Source: Polytrichum commune (taxonomy: Eukaryota; Streptophyta; Polytrichopsida; Polytrichales; Polytrichaceae). From it: DNA of 64,000 nt. The stretch's first letter is position 1; each line of letters starts with the position of its first letter. This document shows positions 22,595 through 34,600 of the stretch, piece by piece. Location: the NCBI GenBank assembly GCA_950295325.1, contig OX485804.1, positions 48,906,429-48,970,428 of the forward strand, written 5' to 3'. The notes beneath the pieces were generated by a model. It made no database searches. It was not told the DNA's origin and saw only the letters and a list, made by a program, of their open reading frames with translations. The translations under genes were made by a program, and so were the position numbers.

Positions 22595-22603
22595 TATATA
22601 AAA
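22595..22603 (+). promoter_or_regulatory. TATA box of the secreted-protein gene
   Basis: TATATAAAA lies 131 bp upstream of the ATG at 22,734 in a locally GC-rich region. A transcription start about 25-30 bp downstream would give a 5' UTR near 100 nt. Confidence 0.55.
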
Positions 22604-22733
22604 TGCGTCGCGGCGTTGGAGTCTCATCACCCGGTGCAACAACTTCACAGCTCTCCAAGTTCCCACCGTACCTCCAAGTCCTTTTGAGCTGCTGCACTAC
22701 CCCTCGGTCCCACTTCCACCATTCGATCAAATC

Positions 22734-23135
22734 ATGGCTTCCAACGCAAAGACCGTTCTCGTGTTCATGCTCTTGTTGGCCACGGTGATGGCCGCACAAG
22801 CTAAGAAGGTGTCTGTCAAGAACAAGTATTGTAAGCCTATCACCGTGAACGGCGTGGTGATCGAAGCGGATGGGGAAGTCGATGTCGACGTCGATGCAGT
22901 TAAAAGCATCGAACTTGACATCGATGTTGAACAGATCGAAGTTTTTGTGAGGGACCTGTTCGGAGGAGATAGCACGGGAGATTATTCGCTGCCATCGGAC
23001 GTGACCAAGGTCGAAATTGTGCAGAACGCTCAGGGTCTCGTAGCGAAGGTGCTCGACGCCGCGACAACAATGGTGGACTCACTCCTCGATGGCATCATCG
23101 TCAACGTCAACCTCGAAATCTGCATAAACTTATAA
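22734..23135 (+). CDS. Small secreted acidic protein, family not recognised
   Basis: One uninterrupted frame of 133 codons. ATG is in a good plant context (TC ATG GCT) and a TATA box lies 131 bp upstream. Residues 1-23 form a classical signal peptide: basic N end, then VLVFMLLLATVMA and a small-residue AQA cleavage site. The mature part has many Asp/Glu (for example EADGEVDVDVDAVKSIELDI), an alternating hydrophobic/polar pattern suggesting beta strands, and only two cysteines (33 and 130) that could pair. Codon use is GC-rich against AT-rich surroundings. No transposase motif is present, and it lies between two pogo-like elements. Probably extracellular or apoplastic. Function unknown; no homologue recalled. 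Confidence 0.75.
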   Translation: MASNAKTVLVFMLLLATVMAAQAKKVSVKNKYCKPITVNGVVIEADGEVDVDVDAVKSIELDIDVEQIEVFVRDLFGGDSTGDYSLPSDVTKVEIVQNAQGLVAKVLDAATTMVDSLLDGIIVNVNLEICINL

Positions 23136-25149
23136 ACTCGTCGCACGTCGGCCCCACAGACCAACTCAAGAGGTACTTTAGATCCTCAATACGGATTTGC
23201 AACATTTGGTTTATTGTTTCCACCTTAAAAGCCAAGCACAATGGACTTGCGAATGTTAATGTTGATTTTTTTTACACCCCCGTCACGTCATATGTCATGC
23301 ATGTAGCTCGATGCTATCTTTCGTGTGACAATGCTCAAAGTCAAACCCACAATGCCAAGGACTTCGTCATGCCTTTGCCAATGTATCTTGGTGACCCGTT
23401 ATCATAGTTTGGATCTAAGCAACGACGACTGTCAAAGGTTTCATGTTCTATAACTTTGTGGTGATGCTGCTATTTTACAGATTTCACGAGTTGGTCTTGA
23501 AGGGGGTGAGGGACAACGTGACTAACTTCTCATGAATGACACGAGTGGTGCATCCCCCTTGAAGAACCGAATAATGTGGTCCATGGATACGACGACTAAT
23601 CATCTACGTCTACATATTATCTACATAGATATAAATAAAGTTCTTATTTTGCAACCCTTCTTCATAAGCTAGCGTCACAATCCCAACACGTTGGAGGGGA
23701 ACGTAGGATCCAACCAATTTCAAGATGGATGTTGTGTTGTGGTTCGTGTACCATGTTGTTGCGTATGTATCAGCACGTGCCTCATGTATAACAAGGAGAG
23801 GCGGTGGCTTATGCATCAACACATTGCAGACTTTGTGGTGCATGCCAAAGCTTTTTGATGTCATCTTAACCTCACGTTGAACATTGATGAAATATCAAAT
23901 GCTGAAAATGCATTTCAACTTTTGCACATCAACAGCTTGTTAAATGTGATGACTTTAGTTGTGGATGTGGGTTACCCCTTCATAACTTTATTGTATGTTG
24001 TCAATTTCAAAGATTATGAAACTGAGGCCACTACAATGATGAGAGACTTCACCTGATGATAAGGATCTTTTCATATCATGGTTAGAATGGGTTGGTATTA
24101 GAGGTGGGGCAGAAGAACTGAGAGTTCAATGCATGGGAAGAGGGGAAATGGAGCACAACTCCAGATTCGTATCGGCAAGTTATAGAGCTTGATGTTTAAA
24201 TCAGTACATGAAAATTCCACCAGTTATGATTTAGCTGTACAATTCACCTCCAGCTATTGATATAGTGAACATTAAACTGTGGCCAACCAAAGGAACTGGC
24301 TTAGTAATGAGCCAGAGTGCAGCAACTAACTCTTTCACTTGGACTAAATCCAAATTATGTACAGCAACAAAGAGAATGTGTGTGCTTTGCATAGCTCGAA
24401 AAACTAGCGCACACACTAACCATAATAACATATCAAAGCGCTCCTTGAAATGAAGGCCTCAAAATTTGTTAAATCTTATGGAGACATCATCTTGCAATCA
24501 TGTTCTTAGCAGCTAGAACACAGTCTTGACAAGTTAACTAGTCATCCTCTCAAGGTCATGCACATTGCAAAGATGACATGGCCTGATGCTACAATAGCAT
24601 GTCGGACTCTCATTTGCTTCGTTGTCGTTGCTGCAACCTCCCAAAGACATGTAAGCAGTAAACCCAATTAGTATTTAGATCATTTTGGATTTTTTTTTGG
24701 TCAATTTCGGATTGAATTGTCACCGCATGTTTGCTTTAATATTTTCACTATGATGTCAATTTTTTGCGTATATCATGTTTGTGGTTTATTAATATGCAAT
24801 CACTTACATAATGGCGACATGACGAGTATAAATAACAACATTTGAAGCACAAGTGTTCACATTGCCAAAATTTTGCTGGCTTATTTTTTAACTCATCAAA
24901 AGTCTAGAATTACCTAAATATCAAGTAACCTTGATGGGATCCAAATCTAGTCCCTAACTTCATGCTCATCATGATTTCATTAGTACCTCTAACTACGACA
25001 CAAATACATCCGTGCTTGATACATTCGAACGATATAGAAAAGCAGGAGTTTAGTTCTTAGCCAAACTTCTTCATGAGTTAGCATTGTCCATTTTAACAAC
25101 GCCCGATTCTAAGTATAACATTCATTCCTTTGATCCTAAAGATGGTATA
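23136..25149. other. Intergenic DNA, nothing recognised
   Basis: Short frames on both strands (for example minus 23,610-23,864 and 24,231-24,431) have no recognisable motif or splice context. No inverted repeat with a TSD was seen. Confidence 0.35.
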
Positions 25150-25589
25150 TTGCTTGTGACTAAGATTACTAATACTTGAATCCAACAATTTATGGATTCA
25201 CAAAATATAGTCTTTTCATCCCAACGTGGTAGATTGGTATGTAGTCCATCAAAAGAATTGCATATAGAAATGCAAACTGCATACCATATGAGAGTTTTAC
25301 ATAGAGGATTTTTGTCAGGAATTTTTCAAGAACATCTTATGGAAAACCTAGATGAAACTCATTTTATTGTTAATTTAGATAATGGTAAGACTCTAGGATT
25401 TCGTGGTGACACAACCGTTAAATATGTAGATGCTGACTCAGGAGGAGAGTCTATGACCTTTGTTGTTAGAATTTCAGGGGGAGCGTTGTTCCACCATAGA
25501 AGCTCCTATGATTATTTTTACAAATGAAAATAGAAACTATCATATTCGGAAGTTAATTGACAATGTTCATAGGGTCATTTATAGGTCTG

Positions 25590-25946
25590 TGTTAAGGACA
25601 TAGTTTTGGAACCTTCTAAGGACAAATTTCTAGAAAGTTCTAGAAACAAGTCTCTAGAATACTTTAGAATAAACTCTCTAGAACATTCTAGAAACAAGCT
25701 TCTGGAACCTTTTAGAAACTTCCAATGGAAGTTGGTAGAACCTTCTCTACAAGCTTACGAGTTGGCTCTATAAGTATATATAGGAGTCGAGGTTGAAGAG
25801 TTCTTCAGTCTCGACAACGCACTCCTTAGGACTCTAATCCACCTCTCTGGGTGTTGATCGTGTATTCTTCTTATTAATCCAAGTTCCTTAGTAGTTCTTG
25901 TTTTCTAGTTTATAATATTTTGTTGGTAATTCTTGTGTCCCTGACA
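25590..25946 (+). repeat. Solo LTR carrying a cluster of heat-shock elements
   Basis: Ends are TGTTAAGGACA and TGTCCCTGACA, an inverted pair of the TG...CA type, flanked by GTCTG (25,585-25,589) and ATCTG (25,947-25,951), a 5-bp TSD with one change. The 357-bp unit sits alone inside a transposase remnant, hence a solo LTR, probably Ty1/copia by size. Its upstream half holds head-to-tail TTCnnGAA units. A TATA box follows at about 25,769-25,782. It is unlike the LTRs of the 29.3-33.1 kb element. Confidence 0.8.
25628..25722 (+). promoter_or_regulatory. Heat-shock element cluster
   Basis: 25,628-25,645 reads TTC-TA-GAA-AG-TTC-TA-GAA, four perfect alternating nGAAn units. 25,681-25,693 reads GAA-CA-TTC-TA-GAA. 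25,700-25,722 reads TTC-TG-GAA-CC-TTT-TA-GAA-AC-TTC, with one mismatch. Such arrays bind trimeric heat-shock factor. A TATA box lies about 50 bp downstream, the expected promoter order. Confidence 0.75.
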
Positions 25947-26934
25947 ATCTGGTCCTAAAGGATGGATGGATCAATATATTTAATCTGAATTTATTTTTAG
26001 ATCCTCGTGCATATCAAAGTGATCCTCATGGACGGCAAAAAATTGTATGGTTAGATAACTATAGCGGTCATACAATGACACCTAAATTAGAAGCAATCAA
26101 TAACTTCCAAAATTACTAAATTTTATTATTTTCCTCTATGTTCTACTCATTTGTGTCAACCCACGGATACATTTATTATTTCCAAAATTAAGGATTCATG
26201 GACTAGGAGATGAAAAGCCAAGAAAACTGAATTGATACAAGCCAATGCATGGCAAGATCAGGCCCGTGTAGATGGCCAATGGTCAGGGAAGGTAATCAAC
26301 CCTGACAAACGTTTTTCCTTGAATTAGCTGCTCTTTGTATTGATGATGTTAACAAAGAAGTAGATGATGATAACATTTCATATGCTAGAAAATGTATGAT
26401 TCGTTATGGTTTAGCATCAGGGTTTGATGGTTTCCACATTTACAGAAAATTATTGCAAAACACTTGCAATACTTCCAAGGACAAGATGTGCCACTATTTG
26501 TTAGGGCACCATGAATTATAGTGTTTATTTGTTTTTATAATAAAATATGTTGGTATATAAATAAAGCTACGTTTTGTATTTTATTTTATTCATATATACT
26601 CTATTTTATATTTAGTTAACGTTTATCTTGGTGTTAAGTACTTTATAATTTTCTTTGTTCCATACTTAGCAACCTAAAATTCAATTGAATGTCTCTTTTA
26701 GCATGCTAAATTGTAGTTTTTTGTGACATTTCTCAAAGAAAATTTTCTTTGTCTTTATTTTGCATTGTCAAAGTTAAGTTCCATTAAGTTTAAATTTTGT
26801 AATATCAAATTCCTAGCATATTACATTTTCTATGAGGCTCTCATATTCTACCTCCAATTCTTCATTTGAAGATCTACAAAAAATTTCATCTAACACTAAA
26901 TGCGCTTTTGTAAATATTCAAAGTTACTAATTGG

Positions 26935-27049
26935 TACAAATAGTGTTAGAGTTGATATTTAGTGTTCTAACACTATGAAGACAATTGACATTTAGCGTTT
27001 TTGTCGACTATTAGTGTTTCCAACACTAATCTACCTATTTAGTGTAGTT
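26935..27049 (-). mobile_element. CACTA-like terminal sequence (right-type end)
   Basis: Reverse-complemented, this reads a near-perfect CACTACACTAAATAGGTAGA, then GTGTT and AACACT repeats, and aligns with 16,762-16,850 over about 80 bp. It may be the far end of a 10.3-kb CACTA-like element enclosing the pogo elements and the secreted-protein gene, or an independent fragment. No CACTA transposase is seen between the two. Confidence 0.45.
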
Positions 27050-27839
27050 GAGAGAGTCCAACAACAATGGCCATTATAATGCATTTGGTTGGTTTTTAAC
27101 ACGATATTTGTCCTTTTGTGGCTCTATGATTCTTAATGGGATGAAAAATGATGTAAGTTTTTTACTTGTTTCTCTAGTATGGGTGGGGCTAGTAGAAGGA
27201 TACCAACTCCTTTCACAATTCTATCTCTAATTTCTCTATAGATAGTAAACAACCCGATTCGCATTATTGGCCCATTTTCTTAAAAATAGGTCATAGTATA
27301 GGATCAAAGCTTCCATCTCTATCTCGTCAATGCGAAGTTCTCCGTCCCAATCATAAGAAGGCAAACCGATATTTTCTAAATGTCAAACATGAACTCACTT
27401 ATGTGCAAGGCAAGACCTACATTTCATTAGACGAACATGCTCAAGCCTGGTTGTAATGGATACTATATGCAACTCAACACATCCTCTCTAAAAACACTTA
27501 GTGGCAAACAATGAGGTAGACTATCTAAAACATGGTTTGATATTGATTGTTGAAAGGCCCGGCAAGAATTCCACATTGTATTAAACTCTAGTCACTCGGA
27601 CAATAATTCCATAATGGTTTTTAAAAAGGGATGCATGATCCGGCATACAAAACGCCTCACCAGAGCATAAACAAAAGAAATCCATCTTCTATTCAAGAGT
27701 GACCCAAAATGATTTCGGAAGAACTTTGTGATTTGATACTCCCATTTATGCCACAAAAAGCAGTAAATCATTGCAAAAATTTAATATTCACCTTAGGTTA
27801 AAGTATTAATTATCATTTTGTTCTGAATATTCAACTTCC

Positions 27840-28210
27840 TTATGCTTTTATAGAAAAAGGATATATGGGGCCCTATGAAAAAATTAGCAAAGCATAAGGC
27901 CACTGATATCCATGAATTAAAACCTGAGTTTCTAAGATGGGTTGCAAATGATTTATATGAACCAATCAGAAAGCCACTTTGTTTGGTGGTTAAAGAGGTT
28001 TTATCGGGCTTATGGACTATCAACATCATTCAAATGATCTTAAAATCTTGGGATAGATACTTCCCAAGGAACTATAGGAACAATCTTGGGAACAATCTTG
28101 AGACAACTTGGGCAAGCTTTATGACTTATTTTTAGAAGGAAAAAATTAGTCAATGGGCAAAACTAAAAGAGGTCAAAGTGAGAGGATAAGCATGTTTAGG
28201 GAAGGTGTAG
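27840..28210 (+). pseudogene. LINE reverse-transcriptase fragment
   Basis: The frame at 27,875-28,135 gives ATDIHELKPEFLRWVANDLY, KPLCLVVKEVLSGLWTINII and DRYFPRNYR. These match the N-terminal block of a non-LTR reverse transcriptase (the usual ...FPxSWTxNIIxPI...GDRxxPxNYR pattern). Frame shifts follow, and the trace fades near 28,210, just before a (CAA)n tract. The catalytic FADD-type motif is not present, so this is a short 5' remnant of the RT domain. Confidence 0.65.
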
Positions 28211-29333
28211 ATACCTAAACCAAGGTAAAGGTAAGATTACACACATAATCCGAAGTAACAAGAAAACAACAACAACAACAACAACGTACAACAACAACAA
28301 CAACAAGCTTTTGCAGCAAAAGCCAAGAAGAGAGCTGAAGAAGAGAGTTGAAGAAAAAAGCTGAAGAAAAAAGCCGAAGAAGAGAACCGACGACAAAGGT
28401 GAAGCCGTTGAGGTGGAGGGACAAGCTAGGAACTCAAATGAGCTTACGATAACTCAATGGAACGTCATGATCGGGACTTGGAATGCATGGAGGAGCTACC
28501 ATGGAATTAGAAGGAAGACATGCGAATATGGTAGATAACCCACAATTATAGGGTAGACAATGGCTTTAATGTAGAAATCTTAAATGTACAAGGAAGATTA
28601 TGAATATTAATGCCATCATTTTGAAGAACATATTATGAGGATTACAATTCATTTTGATTACGTCACCACAATTATGTTGTGAGAATTGAGTTAATTCTTA
28701 AAGAAATTTTCACCTACATACATATGTATTCACCACAGAATGGATAAAACTTAGAATATGAACATATGAAGTCTTTTGATTGTTATAACCGTTTGAGAAG
28801 GCTCTCATCTACAAATATCGTAGATAAAATAATATCCAGGCAAAAAAAATAGTGATCACATAAAGAATACATTTGAGTATAGAGTAGAAGACTATATATG
28901 GAATTCTATTTTTGAGATAAATGCCTCTTTCTATAGCAACAAAGTTATCTTGAGTATCAAACAATATTCGAGGCATTCTTTTCAAGATACATATATTTTC
29001 TTTATACAAAAATAATGTTGAAGATTGAAGCACTCAAGACTTTGAAGAATTAATGAAACTTTGACAAACAAAGTGATGTTGAATCAAACCCCAACTCACA
29101 TCAATGACTTGATAAATTTAGATAGAATATATTATTATTTTCATAAAGGAACACTTATGTTTGAACTCCTCAATTAGGAGTAGTGAAATTAATTATTCAT
29201 ATTTTACGGAATTATAGCTTGTGCTTTGTAAAAGTGACAACAAAAGCATATTTTGGCTACAACATTATTTATGAGATGAATTATGATAATATATGATTAA
29301 ATATGAAAAGTGTTGTATTCAAAATTATGTCAT
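28211..29333. other. AT-rich DNA with a (CAA)n microsatellite
   Basis: An imperfect (CAA)n run spans about 28,266-28,305, followed by a Lys/Glu-type low-complexity stretch to about 28,390 without a sustained frame. No gene recognised. Confidence 0.45.
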
Positions 29334-29540
29334 TGTAGTTAAACTTTTCATAAGCATTCCTAATACGCCTATAAAATTAATAATATGAAAGGATGCGTCC
29401 ATAGCTTGAAGCATTGTGACTGTTTACAAAGGCTAAACCCATCACAATATAAAAAAATGTTGTAATGCCTTGTATCTTCAGATATAAAAACTATTCTCGA
29501 CATGAGTATCTTTCTCCTTGCATACTAAATTATTCTTGCA
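29334..29540 (+). repeat. 5' LTR of the copia element
   Basis: Direct repeat of 32,935-33,142, best from the ATGAAAGGATG block to the end. It includes GTTGTAATGCCTTGTATCTT and AACTATTCTCGACATGAGTA in both copies. It starts TGTAG and ends TTGCA. The first 50 bases have diverged, so the start is set by equal length and the TG. Confidence 0.7.
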
Positions 29541-29869
29541 TGATATTAAAGCAAAGTGCCATAAAATTTCAAGAACTTGGAAGCATGTGCTTCATTCAGC
29601 TCTTTGCTGAAACTTTTGATTTAAGTATTGAGGGCACAATGAATGAGCAAATTGATGAAATTGTTAATTCACAATTAGAAGTTGAAGATGAATAGCAAAT
29701 GACTCCACAACTCACACAAGTTGCCTATGGCATTTATAATCTATAGAATGAGAAATTAAGAAAGCGAATAGAGTAATTATTCAATGAAAAGAATATTCAA
29801 GCAAACAATCAATGATGATGCTTCCTTACTATTGATAACAAAACAAAGAAAAATTTAGACCAGGCACAG

Positions 29870-31700
29870 ACAGTCAACGTAAGTCACGTTGACAAATTTG
29901 ATGGCTCATATTATAACATATGACAACATAGACTCAAACTAATCTTCATGACACAAACTTTACTCATAGTGGTTGATGGATCGGAAATTAAACCAGTAGC
30001 ACCTTCTACTGCATAAATTGTTGCAAGCACCCCAACTCTATCTCTCACAGGTTCAGGAAGTATTATAGATTGGGAACAAAGAAACACATTATTTTTTACA
30101 ATTATAAATAATTGTCTAGATAATAGTATTGTCTCACATGTACAAGCTTGTACAACCGTTGCTTTAGCTTGGAGTGAATTAAAACGGTTGTTTGAGTCGC
30201 AAGACGCTGTCACCAAGATGTAATTAAAGGATATTAAGCTTCACACCTTAAATATGAAGGAGAGCGATAGTGTTTGTAAGCATATAAGCATTTTTGTGCA
30301 TACTTACAACAACTTTCAGGTGCAGGTGTTACAAGTACCTGATGATGAAGCCATTCTTACCTTGATGAGAAGTATACCTCCTACATACAAAATTTTCATT
30401 AGCTCAATGAGAAGACAACCCAATTTAACTTTGCAATCACTATGAACTGATTTGATTCAAGAGGTGATTCAAATTAAAGACTTTGACCAAAACAATGAGA
30501 ACGCTTCAGCCCTCTATGTAGGGAGAAGAATTTCTTATTTTAATAGAAAGTATAGAAATAATTCTAAAATTTTCTTGAATACCAAAGATGGAGAAGGAAG
30601 CTCCAAAGCTTTTGACAAGAAAAAATAAAGTGTTTTCATTGCAAAAAGCATGGTCACTTGATTAAAGATTGCAGAAAAAGAATAACTAAAGAAAAAGCTT
30701 CACCAAGGAAACAATAGTCACAAAAGTTTATAGACTATAAGCATTACTAGTTAAAGATGAACTAAACTCCGCCTAGCATATTGATACCGGTGCAACACAA
30801 CACATGTGTTTTGATAGGAATTGTTTCAACTCTTATAGAAAAGATGACGGTGAACAAAAGGTGTGCCTTGGAGACAACACCACTCATAATATATTGGGGA
30901 AAGGAAGCGTTACAATCAAGCTTCTAAATGGATTGGAAAAAAGAAATTCTAGATGTGCTATAAGTACCTAGACTTAGGAAAAATTTGTTTTCAGCCAAAC
31001 AATTTGACAGAGTCAGTGGAGAAATCCACATCAAATTAAGAATCTGCACCTTTACTAACAAGAAAGAAGAACTGATTACAACATGTCAATTAGATACAAA
31101 CTTGTATAAATTGGGTGATAGGATAGGTTTGAACCAAATCACAACCATCCCTGCATTAACACACAATAGCAAGGCATATTTGTGGCATCTAAGGTTAGGC
31201 CACATTAATCAGAGAAGGCTAAGTGAGATTCAAAGCATGCCTAAAGGAATAGACAACTTCAAAAGGAAGGCATTAAGAAAGAATTCACAACCTCCCACAT
31301 TCCTCAACAAATTGGGGTTTCGGAGAGGAAAAATAAAAGTTAACACTTGTAGAAGCTATTCAAGCAATGCTATCTCATGCAAAACTACCAAAAGTGTTTT
31401 GGAGAGAAGCATTGTTTACAACTAACTACCTACAAAATCAATATCACAAAATAAAACTCCTTTTGAGTTGTGGTTTCAAAGGCAACCGAATCTATCATTT
31501 CTAAGAATTTTCGGGTAAAGCCCATGTATTAATTCAACAGGAGAATAGAAAGAAATTACATTCTCATTTGCAGGAATGTACTTTCTTGGGTTATAGTGAG
31601 TAGTCTAAAGCTTTTAGATTAATGACACCACATAATAAGATCATTCTTTTCAGAGACATTCTTTTTTATGAAGCCGTTGTCCACACTACAACAGACTACT
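29870..31700 (+). pseudogene. copia gag-protease-integrase remnant
   Basis: Domains in order: gag (KFDGSYYNI near 29,890, WEQRNTLFFTIINN, AWSELKRLFESQDAVTKM) with in-frame stops; a CCHC zinc knuckle CFHCKKHGHLIKDC (30,631-30,672); aspartic protease HIDTGATQHM (near 30,780); pre-integrase YLWHLRLGHINQRRLSEIQ (near 31,180-31,230); and the C-terminal integrase region (NYLQNQ, LWFQRQPNLSFLRIFG-like, ENRKKLHSHLQECTFLGYSE) up to about 31,680. The order is typical of Ty1/copia. The integrase catalytic core and RT/RNase H are deleted. Confidence 0.8.
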
Positions 31701-32934
31701 CAAAACACGCGAATAAAGATCTGGATGAATTATTGGATGCAAGTTTCTTTCAAACGATTACAATCCCTAATTCAAAGCCAAGAGTTCTCACTCAACAAAT
31801 TGTACATTTACGACAATCAATATTTCCTCTACAGCAGCAAAACGCCACTTCACACGGCTCTCAAGCACAACCCCTATCACAAGTAATTTACAAATAATGT
31901 CAACCAATATCTATGGACAATCTAGTTATCATGAGAAGAAGTTGAGGATGCTTTCTCACGCCTTTCAATAGACCCTGAGATCAGCTTACCTCAACATGGA
32001 GACAATCCGAGACCATTATTCACCTCTCTTGTGAGAGCAGTTTCCAACGGTGTTGCACTCCTCAATTTCCCAAGGTTTGGCACCATACACCTACATTTCA
32101 CAATTTGCACGATAAAATACTTCATGTGCAATTTTAGGCGAAATTGGGAACATCACTCAATGGCTCTGCTCCAATGGTACAAACGTCATTCACAATACAT
32201 TACTAGTTCTAGACGCAGGCTTCGAGCAACACTTCCAACAACTCCCCAACAAATAACGACACTCATTTATATTCTAATACTCGACGTGTTGAATTCATGG
32301 AGTGGGAGTAGCACCACTTACCTCAAATCGATGCAAAAATCAACGAATTCACCAACTTGCAGATCCAATACGAAACCATCAAGAAAACATCGCAAAAGAA
32401 TGCGTAAGAAAACTCAACAAGGGCAGCTAGGACCAAGGCAGCCAAGCAATTTTGAATTCAACCACATGCAAGCTCAACATAGGAGGATTTGGTTAAGAAA
32501 ATCCTCAAGCACGCGTGCAAAATATTCTCATACAAGACAACTCTGAAGCAATCAAACACATAAGCTTCAGCAATGTAACAATAATCAACTTCCAAAACCT
32601 AATTGTCAACAACTAGTTTTACTACGACAGTTGGGAGTACAAGAACAAAACAATAGTGGTGCTCATCAACGACATAACAATCCGCAACATCAATGCCACT
32701 GCACTCTAAAAGATTGCCACAATCAATCAAAAACACTCTCACATCATTAAGAGAGAAAGGAAGTTCTCAGACAAAGAAGAAGTTCATCCTGAAACACAAC
32801 ATAAACTCAAACAGGAGAATGCAAAGAGGAGCAATTCCTAACACTCACTCTAATGGAAAAGATCAACCTTAGATGAAAATGCTTGGACAAATACTTAAAT
32901 AGATGGAGTTTAATTCCTAGAATCCTAGTGGGAG

Positions 32935-33142
32935 TGTAGGAACCATGTAATCAATGGTTAACCTGTAGTACACTAGTGTCTTAGATATGAAAGGATGTGT
33001 CCATGGCTTGAAGCATCGTGACTGTGTACAGAGGTTGAACCCATCACTATAAGAAGGTGTTGTAATGCCTTGTATCTTCATATATATGAAAACTATTCTC
33101 GACATGAGTATCTTTCTCTTTGCATACGGAATTGCTCTTACA
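32935..33142 (+). repeat. 3' LTR of the copia element
   Basis: Starts TGTAGGAACC straight after a GTGGGAG purine tract and ends CTTACA. Its 3' two thirds match the 5' LTR with scattered substitutions. Confidence 0.75.
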
Positions 33143-34140
33143 TGCAACAACAGATGAACTTGAGGCGATACCAAACTGCCAAGATGGCAGACACCAGAAA
33201 GCAGGTAGAAGTAGCACTTGACCAACATGAAACCATCGGGCAAGAAAGAGGGAAAAAAATCCAGTGAAGCAAGAGGCTATAGGAGGGGTTGAGAGCGAAG
33301 GCTAGGGCCAAATGTTGAGAGAAGGAGAGTGGGCCTTAATGGAAACGGTAACCAAGGACGCAATTGAAAAAAAACAACTAAGCTTGTCAACTAAGGGCCG
33401 AGAATAATCTCCAATGAAGGTATAAGGAAAGAAACCCCTCGACCAATATTGAGATGGAGTGTGCGGACCCGCCCCACTCAACATTCAATATACTAGTAGA
33501 GGTAATTTTTGAAACCCAATTTTGACCTAAAATTAGAAATGAATGGAGCATATACAATGACATTTTGGCAAGTATAGGGTTGAATAGTACAACATGACAT
33601 TCAAAATCAAAGGGAATCATTGACAATAATGACCTTAATCATACTCTAGGAGCTCAACTAGTAAGCATCCCTATCCACAACAATGTTACTAGCCTAACAA
33701 CTCTTGGGAAATATGTATTACTTTCAGGGCAAGGGAAGATTTGGAAATTTAGAAGTAAATCCCCTCTAGGAAGACATGGAAAGCAGTTCATTGCCCAAGT
33801 GCTTTGAAGCATTTGTAACAATTGTGGTAGGTGGAATGGATATCAACATTGAACTTCTTATGAATTTGAGGAAATATATTGGGGAAGAATGTATGGCGCG
33901 ATTGTATTTTGTGGAGCGTGATGAGGCATTGACACACAACGTTTTCGGAAACTGAAGGGCAACAAAGCCAACGCCAGTAGAATTAAAAACCAAAGAAAAT
34001 ATGCCCACACCAACAGGAGGTAGGGCCCCTCAAGCGTGATACACCGCCACATATAAAGAACAAACAACAGACTCCCACTAAGGACAACCCAGGATACCCC
34101 TCAAGCCAAGGACAACCCCCAAACCATCAAGAGAACCACC
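33143..34140. other. Intergenic DNA, nothing recognised
   Basis: Short frames on both strands lack recognisable domains. No inverted repeat with a TSD was noted. Confidence 0.35.
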
Positions 34141-34149
34141 ATCGAGAAG

Positions 34150-34600
34150 CCAGACTTCCTACCATTGTTGCTGCTTCCAATTCCAATCGATATGTAAGTT
34201 GTGCCTCCTACAAAGGACGTTCCTCGCGCTCCACGTGCGATCAAACCCTTGAGCATGGCCACTGCAGAGAAGCTACTAATCTTAATTTGTTTGATCACCC
34301 AGTCCCAAGCCGCCTTGGCATACATGATGAGTTCATCCCAAATTCGGAGCTTGATCTTAGATTCGTGCCATTGTTCACAGTTGAACACTTTGTCATTGCG
34401 CTCAATGGTCCCAAACGTGATGCCCCTAAGGAGGTGCCAAATTTCTTCAGAATCCTTTCCCCAAACATGGCTTGCTTCCAATTGAAACTATCATAATTAC
34501 CAGTCCTAATCCCACAAAGTTCATGCATTATTAAAGCATTGGCTGCTATTGGAACGTCAACGTGGTTTTTTCTGGTGATTGTTTTTCTGGGTCCCAATGC
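34150..34600 (-). pseudogene. LINE C-terminal (zf-RVT-like) fragment
   Basis: Minus-strand reading: PIAANALIMHELCGIRTGNYDSFNWKQAMFGERI, then after a shift EIWHLLRGITFGTIERNDKVFN, EQWHESKIKLRIWDELIMYAKAAWDWVIKQIKI, then after one more shift KGFDRTWSARNVLCRRHN. This is the Trp-rich tail following the reverse transcriptase of plant LINEs. The second shift equals one missing G in a G3 run (CCC on plus at 34,246-34,248). Confidence 0.6.

Larger units (their letters stand above)
25150..26510 (+). pseudogene. Third pogo-like DDE transposase remnant, split by a solo LTR
   Basis: From 25,192 the reading gives KELHIEMQTAYHMRVLHRGF, MENLDETHFIVNLDNGKTLGF (first acidic catalytic motif) and TFVVRISGG. 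After one frameshift it continues IEAPMIIFTNENRNYHI to about 25,589. It resumes at 25,947 with SGPKGWMDQYI, IVWLDNYSGHTMTPKLEA (second Asp) and a CSTHLCQPTDTFIISKIKD segment (third motif). A tail runs to about 26,510. The gap (25,590-25,946) is an LTR with matching 5-bp TSDs, proving insertion into once-continuous coding DNA. Many stops show it is dead. This transposase type differs from the two at 18-22 kb. Confidence 0.75.
29334..33142 (+). mobile_element. Decayed Ty1/copia LTR retrotransposon
   Basis: Two LTRs (29,334-29,540 and 32,935-33,142) bracket gag, protease and part of integrase. A degenerate initiator-Met tRNA primer site TGATATTAAAGC begins at 29,541. A purine-rich GTGGGAG tract precedes the 3' LTR. 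Most of the integrase core and all reverse transcriptase/RNase H are missing; 31.9-32.9 kb shows nothing recognisable. Multiple stops make it non-autonomous. No clear TSD remains. Confidence 0.8.

Noticed and set aside
32031-32546. 171-codon frame inside the copia element
   Set aside because: No reverse transcriptase or RNase H motifs; basic, low-information product.
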